A DNA stretch of 25,274 nt from a virus. The stretch spans positions 1 through 25,274 of IMG/VR virus record IMGVR_UViG_3300026097_001075; one strand, given 5' to 3'. Both the position numbers and the translations under genes were made by a program. Below the pieces are notes generated by a model that ran no database searches, was not told the origin of the DNA, and saw nothing but the letters and a program-made list of their open reading frames with translations. This document shows positions 8,301 through 14,700 of the stretch, piece after piece; position 1 is the first letter of the stretch; each line of letters starts with the position of its first letter.

Positions 8301-8738
8301 ATGTCAAAGATTATATGCAGCGGTGCTCTTTTTTATACTTTAAATACCAATAGATTTCTAATGCTTTACCGTAACAACGGTAAACGCAATAATCAATGGG
8401 GTATTGTAGGCGGCACTAACGAAGGAACAGAAACTCCTTGGGAAGGTCTAAAAAGAGAAATACAAGAAGAAATAACTGCTCACCCCGAGATATTAAAAAC
8501 CATACCTTTGGAAACTTTTATTTCTAACGATGAAAATTTTGAATTTCACACTTACCTCTGTGTGATTGAAGACGAATTTATACCCATACTCAACGAAGAA
8601 CACAGCGGATATGCTTGGGCAAGTTATGGAAATTGGCCCAAGCCTCTTCACCAGGGATTACGGAATACACTGTCAAGCAAAATCAACAAAGCAAAACTAG
8701 AAACTGTTTTTAACATGGTTGACTTATTGAAAAAATAA
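8301..8738 (+). CDS. Nudix hydrolase
   Basis: A 145-residue protein with a complete Nudix box: G38, E44, R52-E53 and E56-E57 in the spacing G-x5-E-x7-RE-x2-EE. These residues coordinate the divalent metal that cleaves nucleoside diphosphate derivatives. The fold begins with SGALFYTLNTNRFLMLYRNN and the box region follows WGIVGGT. Candidate substrates include oxidised nucleotides, ADP-ribose, nucleotide sugars or mRNA caps; none can be chosen from sequence. The start at the MSKIICSGAL methionine is preferred over a longer frame that begins inside gp15. No clear ribosome-binding site is visible. Its last codons overlap the promoter of the heptose cassette. Because that cassette makes a nucleotide-sugar, a role in nucleotide-sugar turnover is possible but speculative. 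Confidence 0.88.
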   Translation: MSKIICSGALFYTLNTNRFLMLYRNNGKRNNQWGIVGGTNEGTETPWEGLKREIQEEITAHPEILKTIPLETFISNDENFEFHTYLCVIEDEFIPILNEEHSGYAWASYGNWPKPLHQGLRNTLSSKINKAKLETVFNMVDLLKK

Positions 8739-8747
8739 AAGTATAAT
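8719..8747 (+). promoter_or_regulatory. Near-consensus sigma-70 promoter of the heptose cassette
   Basis: TTGACT (-35, 8719-8724), a 17-base spacer, and a perfect TATAAT (-10, 8742-8747). The -35 lies inside the end of the Nudix gene. The hldE-like ATG begins 5 bases after the -10, and there is no ribosome-binding site, so the transcript is probably leaderless. It is the best host-type promoter seen in the window and points to early transcription by host RNA polymerase. Confidence 0.78.
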
Positions 8748-8752
8748 TAATT

Positions 8753-9895
8753 ATGACAAAAGTTTTAATTATTGGTGATGTTATTGTTGACAAATACATA
8801 CACGGAACGTCTACAAGACTAAGTCCTGAAGCACCGGTTCCTGTTGTTACACAAAAAAAGATTACAGAATCCATAGGTGGTGCTGGACTTGTATATGAAA
8901 ATCTTAAAAGTCTCGGTGTTGATGTTGAACTTTACGATCACGGTGAAGAAAATAGCATTAAAACTCGTGTAATCTGTGACGGGCATTATGTTACACGTAT
9001 CGACGATGATCGATATGCTAACAGCACAGCCGTTTTAAACAAGGTCGTTAATGATGATTTTTCCAAGTATGATTATGTTATACTAAGTGACTATAACAAA
9101 GGTGTGCTGGACGAATCTTATCAGATTATCAAACACATTAATCGTTTCGGATGTCGTGTTATTGTAGATCCAAAGGATTATGCTATACACTATGACGGTG
9201 CTTGGCTAGTAAAACCCAATTACAAAGAATTTCGAGATTTTGAATTTACCGTCTGGAAGGGCAATATCATCACTACTAATGCAGGAAACAATGTTACTGC
9301 AATGATAGATAACACAGTGTATGATATACCTGTAGACACAGTTGAAGTATCAGATGTAACAGGTGCAGGAGACTGTTTCTTAGCAGCATTTGTATACGGA
9401 TTGTCTAGAGGATACGATTATCAAACCTGTTTAGAACTTGCTGTAAAAGGATCTGCTGCTAGTGTAAAACACACAGGTACCTATGTTCTCAAAGTTGAAG
9501 ACATAGAAGAACGTGTTGTTTTCACAAATGGCGTATTTGATATATTACATCAAGGACATTTAAAGTTATTGTCAGAAGCATATACATTAGGTACTAAACT
9601 GATAGTGGGCTTAAATTCTGATGCCAGTGTCAAAAGACTAAAAGGCAACGCAAGACCAATTAACGATCAACAAAAAAGAAAAACACAGTTAGAAATGTTA
9701 CCTTGGATTTCTGAGGTAATAATTTTCGAAGAAAATACTCCTTATGAATTAATCAAACAGACAAAGCCGCATGTTATAGTAAAAGGTGGAGATTACTCGG
9801 TTGACGAAGTAGTAGGCAACGATCTAGCCGAAGTGTATATTGTTCCTACTGCTGAAGGTTATTCAACTACAAATATTATAGAGGCAAGTAAATGA
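8753..9895 (+). CDS. hldE: HldE-like bifunctional heptose-7-phosphate kinase / heptose-1-phosphate adenylyltransferase
   Basis: Two fused enzymes of ADP-heptose synthesis. Residues 1 to about 250 are a PfkB/ribokinase-type kinase: IIGDVIVDKYIHG, RLSPEAPVPVV, GGAG near residue 43, KPNYKEF, and the catalytic GAGD at 204-207. Residues from about 255 are a cytidylyltransferase-like domain with TNGVFDILHQGH (H266-x-G-H269), LNSDASVKRLKG, VKGGDY and GYSTTNII, all close to E. coli HldE. The kinase would form heptose-1,7-bisphosphate and the second domain ADP-heptose. At 380 residues it is about 100 shorter than E. coli HldE (477), and the loss is in the kinase half; catalytic motifs remain. It starts the four-gene cassette, and its stop overlaps the hldD-like start (ATGA). 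Family assignment is strong; exact sugar specificity is inferred. Confidence 0.9.
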   Translation: MTKVLIIGDVIVDKYIHGTSTRLSPEAPVPVVTQKKITESIGGAGLVYENLKSLGVDVELYDHGEENSIKTRVICDGHYVTRIDDDRYANSTAVLNKVVNDDFSKYDYVILSDYNKGVLDESYQIIKHINRFGCRVIVDPKDYAIHYDGAWLVKPNYKEFRDFEFTVWKGNIITTNAGNNVTAMIDNTVYDIPVDTVEVSDVTGAGDCFLAAFVYGLSRGYDYQTCLELAVKGSAASVKHTGTYVLKVEDIEERVVFTNGVFDILHQGHLKLLSEAYTLGTKLIVGLNSDASVKRLKGNARPINDQQKRKTQLEMLPWISEVIIFEENTPYELIKQTKPHVIVKGGDYSVDEVVGNDLAEVYIVPTAEGYSTTNIIEASK

Positions 9896-10716
9896 AAATA
9901 CTAGTAACCGGACACAAGGGATTTATCGGGTCAAATATAGCACTGTATCTGCTTAATCAAGGACACGAGGTAGAAGGTTGGGAATGGCAACCGGGTATCA
10001 TTCCCAGCACAGAAGATTATGATTGGTGCATCCACACAGGTGCTATATCATCAACTACCTACACAGATGTTGATCAAATTCTAGAACAGAATTTTGAATT
10101 CTCAGTTAGATTAGCACAGGTGTGTGAAAACTTTGGCACAAATCTACAGTATGCATCAAGTGCAAGTGTGTATGGTCCTACAGAACATTTTACCGAAGAC
10201 GGCGCACTGTTACCGCAATCACCTTATGCATGGTCAAAATATCTGTTTGACAGATTCATAAATCAATTCAAAGATGAATTTGAAATTACAATACAAGGAT
10301 TTCGCTACTTCAATGTATATGGTGCTGGTGAAGAACACAAAGGCGATCAAGCATCACCGTATACTAAGTTTACTAAACAAGCAAAAGAAAACGGTGTCGT
10401 AAGACTGTTCAATGATTCTGATCAATATCGTCGTGATTTTGTATCTGTAGACGATATTTGCCGTTTACATGAAAAAATGTTTTCAATTAACAAAACAGAT
10501 ATATTCAATGCAGGTACAGGCGTTGCTACGAGTTTTGACACAGTAGGACGTGCTATAGCTAAAAAATATTCTGCAGACATAGAATATATACCCATGCCTG
10601 ATGAACTTAAAAATCAATATCAAACATACACCTGTGCAGATTTAACAAAACTAAATTCAGTTGTAGATATAAACTGGACAACTATAGAGGATTACATAAA
10701 TGGAACAACCAACTAG
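9892..10716 (+). CDS. hldD: HldD-like ADP-heptose 6-epimerase
   Basis: An extended short-chain dehydrogenase/reductase closely resembling E. coli HldD (RfaD), which converts ADP-D-glycero- to ADP-L-glycero-D-manno-heptose. The NAD(P) site GHKGFIGSN is at the N-terminus (GxxGxxG). The catalytic pair is in YAWSK (Y112, K116). The HldD-specific EHKG follows, with K150 matching the second catalytic lysine, after GFRYFNVYG. Also diagnostic are GAISSTTYTD, RDFVSVDD, NAGTGVATSF and IEYIPMPDELKNQYQTYTCA (E. coli: [20 protein letters not shown]). Length 274 versus 310 in E. coli. It overlaps hldE by 4 bases and the cupin gene by 17, so translation is probably coupled. The HldD signature is clearer than for a generic epimerase. 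Confidence 0.9.
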   Translation: MKILVTGHKGFIGSNIALYLLNQGHEVEGWEWQPGIIPSTEDYDWCIHTGAISSTTYTDVDQILEQNFEFSVRLAQVCENFGTNLQYASSASVYGPTEHFTEDGALLPQSPYAWSKYLFDRFINQFKDEFEITIQGFRYFNVYGAGEEHKGDQASPYTKFTKQAKENGVVRLFNDSDQYRRDFVSVDDICRLHEKMFSINKTDIFNAGTGVATSFDTVGRAIAKKYSADIEYIPMPDELKNQYQTYTCADLTKLNSVVDINWTTIEDYINGTTN

Positions 10717-11095
10717 ACTAGAAGGATTTGTAAAAAAAGGCTGGGGCTACGAACTAATCTGGGCTACCAATGACAAATACTGTGGAAAAATTATGGTATT
10801 TGAAAAAGCTGGTGCTAAATTTTCTATGCATTTTCACAAAGAAAAAGACGAAACTTGGTTTGTTAACTCCGGACGTTTTAAGGTAAGATGGATCGATACC
10901 ATCACTGCTGAAATTTTTGAAAAAGAATTAGGTGAGGGCGAAATTTGGCATAATCCGCCGTTACAACCTCACCAACTAGAAGCATTAGAAAATGATTCGA
11001 GTATAACTGAAGTAAGCACTGCTGACTCGATAGCAGACAACTATAGATTAATTCCAGGGGATAGTCAAAGAATAAATGAGGACACTGATGTCTAA
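10700..11095 (+). CDS. Single-domain cupin, sugar-isomerase-like
   Basis: A 131-residue cupin with an exact first cupin motif: G38, H44-x-H46, E51 and G58 in the spacing G-x5-HxH-x4-E-x6-G. The second motif has PPLQPHQLEAL with its metal-binding histidine. The KGWGYELIW opening resembles the cupin half of mannose-6-phosphate isomerases and related sugar-phosphate enzymes. The ribosome-binding site GAGG is 9 bases before ATG, inside the end of hldD. It sits between hldD and gmhB in overlapping reading frames, so it probably acts on a heptose intermediate. Its reaction is not known; an aldose-ketose isomerase or epimerase are the obvious options. It could stand in for GmhA, which is not seen here. 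Confidence 0.75.
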   Translation: MEQPTRLEGFVKKGWGYELIWATNDKYCGKIMVFEKAGAKFSMHFHKEKDETWFVNSGRFKVRWIDTITAEIFEKELGEGEIWHNPPLQPHQLEALENDSSITEVSTADSIADNYRLIPGDSQRINEDTDV

Positions 11096-11711
11096 TATCT
11101 ACTGGGGCGAGGATCCTATGCAAGATCCTAACTACGTCGCTCCAAAGCCAGTTATTGGTTTAGATAGAGACGGTGTAATAAATGTAGATCGCGGAACTTA
11201 CACATGGAAAACAGAACAATTCGAGCCTATTCCTGGTAGTCTCGAAGCGATTGCAAGGATTAGAAAACTAGGTTATAAAATTGCAATAATAACAAATCAA
11301 GGTGGTATTGACAAAGGGTTATACACCGAACAGGATGTTGATATTTTACATAACCATCTGCTGGAATTGCTAGGAGAAGCAGGATGTCCTAGTATTGATG
11401 CAATCTATTACAGTGCCAGTTCGAACAAAGGTGATCCTTATGCAAAACCTGCAACAGGAATGTTTAAACGTTGCGAAAAAGAAATGGCATGGAAAAAGAT
11501 AAAATTTTCTAAAGGATTTTATGTAGGAGATAAAATAACAGATCTCAAAGCTGCTTGTAAAATCAAAGCAAAGCCTGTTTTAGTGCGTACAGGTTATGGC
11601 TCAGATACTGAAAAGGAGTTGAAGAAATTTACCTATCGTGATATTAGGAAAAAGACCGCAGTGTTTGACGATCTTTCTAGTTTTGTAGATTGGTTAGAAG
11701 CACTGAATTAA
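11088..11711 (+). CDS. gmhB: GmhB-like heptose-1,7-bisphosphate phosphatase (HAD family)
   Basis: A HAD phosphatase of 207 residues. Motif I is GLDRDGVIN (nucleophile D26, acid/base D28); motif II is IITNQGGIDKG (T69-N70-Q71); motif III lysine is K120 in YAKPATGMF; motif IV is YVGDKITD (D148, D152). The TNQGGI and GMF elements are typical of the GmhB/histidinol-phosphatase group, and the operon partners favour GmhB, which removes the 7-phosphate between the two HldE steps. The cysteine/histidine zinc loop of E. coli GmhB, expected just before motif III, is absent; the short loop reads YYSASSNKGDPYAKP. Start at 11088 is chosen because GAGG lies 6 bases upstream; an ATG at 11076 is an in-frame alternative. 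It overlaps the cupin gene by 8 bases and the opposing giant gene by 4. Confidence 0.82.
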   Translation: MSNIYWGEDPMQDPNYVAPKPVIGLDRDGVINVDRGTYTWKTEQFEPIPGSLEAIARIRKLGYKIAIITNQGGIDKGLYTEQDVDILHNHLLELLGEAGCPSIDAIYYSASSNKGDPYAKPATGMFKRCEKEMAWKKIKFSKGFYVGDKITDLKAACKIKAKPVLVRTGYGSDTEKELKKFTYRDIRKKTAVFDDLSSFVDWLEALN

Positions 11712-14700
11712 GCCTGTGCTTCTCCCCATCTTAGAATAATATTAGAAGGTGCACCTGCTCCGCTAACCTTATAAACATTTATAGCAAGAACATCTGGTCC
11801 GTTTGGAAATGTTCCTCTACCGCCTAGTGGCGTATTTGTAAGCTCTTTTAGCTCACTTAGATCAAGTGTTGATCTTTCTCCCGGAGTCGCAATAAACGAA
11901 AATATAGTTTCGCCTGGTAGAGCATATGGCGGCTGAATAAATGTTAATTCTACTGTTCCTGTTCCTGCTACTAATGTCCCAACATAACTGTTGTTAAACT
12001 GTATTTCGTAATATTCTGTTCCAGCAAAGCTTTTTAAATTTATATCATTTATAAGTGTGTTAGCAGGAAAAGTAACCGAGCCACCGGTAACAGAAGTACC
12101 CACTGTGGCTCCTGCAGATTCAACACTAGCCTTTGTAAATAAACCAAAGTTTCTGTCACTTAAATCGCTGCCACTTGTAATTGTAAATGCATCTACAGTA
12201 TTTGAAGATATATTACCGTTTTGAGTACGTCTACTTAGGAAAAAATATCCAAAATTGGAACTTGAATCAATAAACCCTCCGGTAATTGTTGTATTATTGT
12301 TAATTCTGTTACCTGTTATAACTTTACCGATTACTGGCGCTAAATCATCACTACCAAATGTATTTCTATAATCTGTTGCACTAACATATACAAAATCATT
12401 TCCGTTTGAGGAGAATTGTCCCGAATCGATAGTTGTTGTAATTGTTGATTGTGCTGTTATGGTTTCAACAATCGGTGCCTCATCTGTGCTCCATACTACA
12501 GAACCACCAGCTGCAACCTGAGCAAAACTAGGCTGGCCACCTTGTGCAACCCCGCTTAGTCCTGACCATCCGATATCATTTGGGTTAAGTGGATAGTTTT
12601 GAGGATTAAGAATACCTTCAACAACAATACCACCAAGGATATCATCAGTGCCATCTGTACCATCTGATGTAATTTCAAGTCCTTGCAGTAAGAGCTGAGC
12701 ACGATTAAGTAGTTCTCTTTCGCCTAGATCGCCAACAAGTGCATTTGATACACTAGGGGACAGTCTAATTAGAAATGCAGTTTGTTTAGTAGTTGTAATA
12801 TCAATGCCGGTTTCTGCATAGGAGAAAATATATCCTCGATCTTCGTCAAATAAGCCGTCTGTTATAAATGCCGATCCCCAGTGACTGATAAGTGGTGTAA
12901 TAGTTTGCGATATTAGTATTACTCCAGTTCTTGCATCATGGGGTTCTGCTGCACTAGCTGTATAATTTCTAGTTGCACCTGCTTGAAAGTTGTTAAATGT
13001 AGCACTTCTTACGAGACCAGTTAGTGTATTAGTAGCATCGTCTTTTCCAGTAAATTGAATTATCTCATTATCTACGTATACCGTTCCAGATGTTGGAAAG
13101 AAGCTAGTATCTTCAAGCGTCATACTAGTCTGTGTTGCATCTATTGTAGATTTAAGTTTGCCTGGAGGTCCTTCGTTAGTAACTTCATAGCGCACTGGTA
13201 AGTTACCTGAACGCATAAACGCTTCTGTGTTAACGTTGGAGTTACGCATTCTATGAGCATAAACAAAATTACCATCTGCACCACGCAGCATAAAGTCAAT
13301 AAAACCAGCACCATACCATGAATACTGAATACCAATCATCTGCATCTTTGCAATGTCAATATCGTATCCACTTGGTCCTGTACCGTCAAGACGATCTAAA
13401 TTAAAGTTTGATTGCTTAACTTTTTTGTCAACGATTAGATTTGCCTTTGCACCGGTAATATTAACGACGCCGCGCCAGTCTGGTGTTACTGTGATTTCTG
13501 ATTGACTGTTTACGTGAGACACAACATGAGTCATGCCTTTGATAATTATTCTATCGCCTGCTTTTAATTGGTCTCTAAATCTAGTATTAGTACCTGTTAC
13601 TAGGTTGTTGTCCACTGTTAAGGCAATTGTTCCTGCAAGCTGCTGAGTACCTGTTCTCTGAACTACAGATATCTGAGTACCGTCAAATTCCCAGAAAATT
13701 CCGTTTTGATCATCAAAGATTCCCGAACGAACTGTAGCACCGTGCCAGCTTACTACCGACATCTGAGCACTGAATCCTAGGGTTGCTGTTGTTGCACCAA
13801 GTCGTCTTTTTGATCTAACTTGGAAAGTTCTTTCGTCTATCACATTAACTACTTCGTAATCAAACTCGGGTGGTATTGCTGTTTTAGGACCTGAATTGTA
13901 ACCAGGTGTTTCTATGCCTAGTAGTCTTACAACTCCGCCTTCTTGAACACCATGATCATTGTCATCAGTTTCTATTGTAATTAAGCTATTTACTTCTACT
14001 CCGTCAGCAGTTACGCTTCTTAAATCGTAGCTAGGTGCAAACAGTGCACCAGTGGTATACATTATACCCTTACCTGACTGATAACGAATATACTTTTTAC
14101 TTTGACGAATTGCCTGTGCACCATGTTGCGGGCCGCCTGTGCCTAGCTGTACACCGCCGTCAAATGGTCTATGTATAAAGAAGCTGTCAGGTCTTGGGTA
14201 TACAATAGATCTTATTGAATCTGTAGTTGTATCAATAGCACCAGTTGCTCTTGCTTGGTAACGTAACGTGTTTACAGTAGGTACATCAGTAGCAAAAAAA
14301 GAACCTGCTACAAGATCGTGATTGTTTGTGCCATTATCAGAATCTACTGTTACAATAAATGTACCTCCTGGTACAAGACCATGTGCTGTATCAAATGTAA
14401 TTTCTAATGTAGCAAGTGAAGCAAATGAATATACTTCTCCTGCACTTATATCATCTGTTGTAATTTCCGATAATTGAACTGTGCTTATTAAATCTAGGTT
14501 AGATCCTGAATTTGCTTCTATATAATCTACTACAAAGCTGTTAATAGATCCAGAAACTACATTTGTTACTCTTATGGTAATATCATTTAACGGAGTAATT
14601 CCGTCAAGAATAACACCTGAAATTATTATTCTATCGCCGACTTGATACCCTGAACCCGAGTTATCTCCTAGCAACACTGTGTATTCAGTAAAATCTCTGT

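Noticed and set aside
8739-11711. Heptose cassette as part of an inserted mobile element
   Set aside because: No flanking direct repeats, integrase, transposase or tRNA fragment was found, and its base use looks like the neighbouring phage genes.
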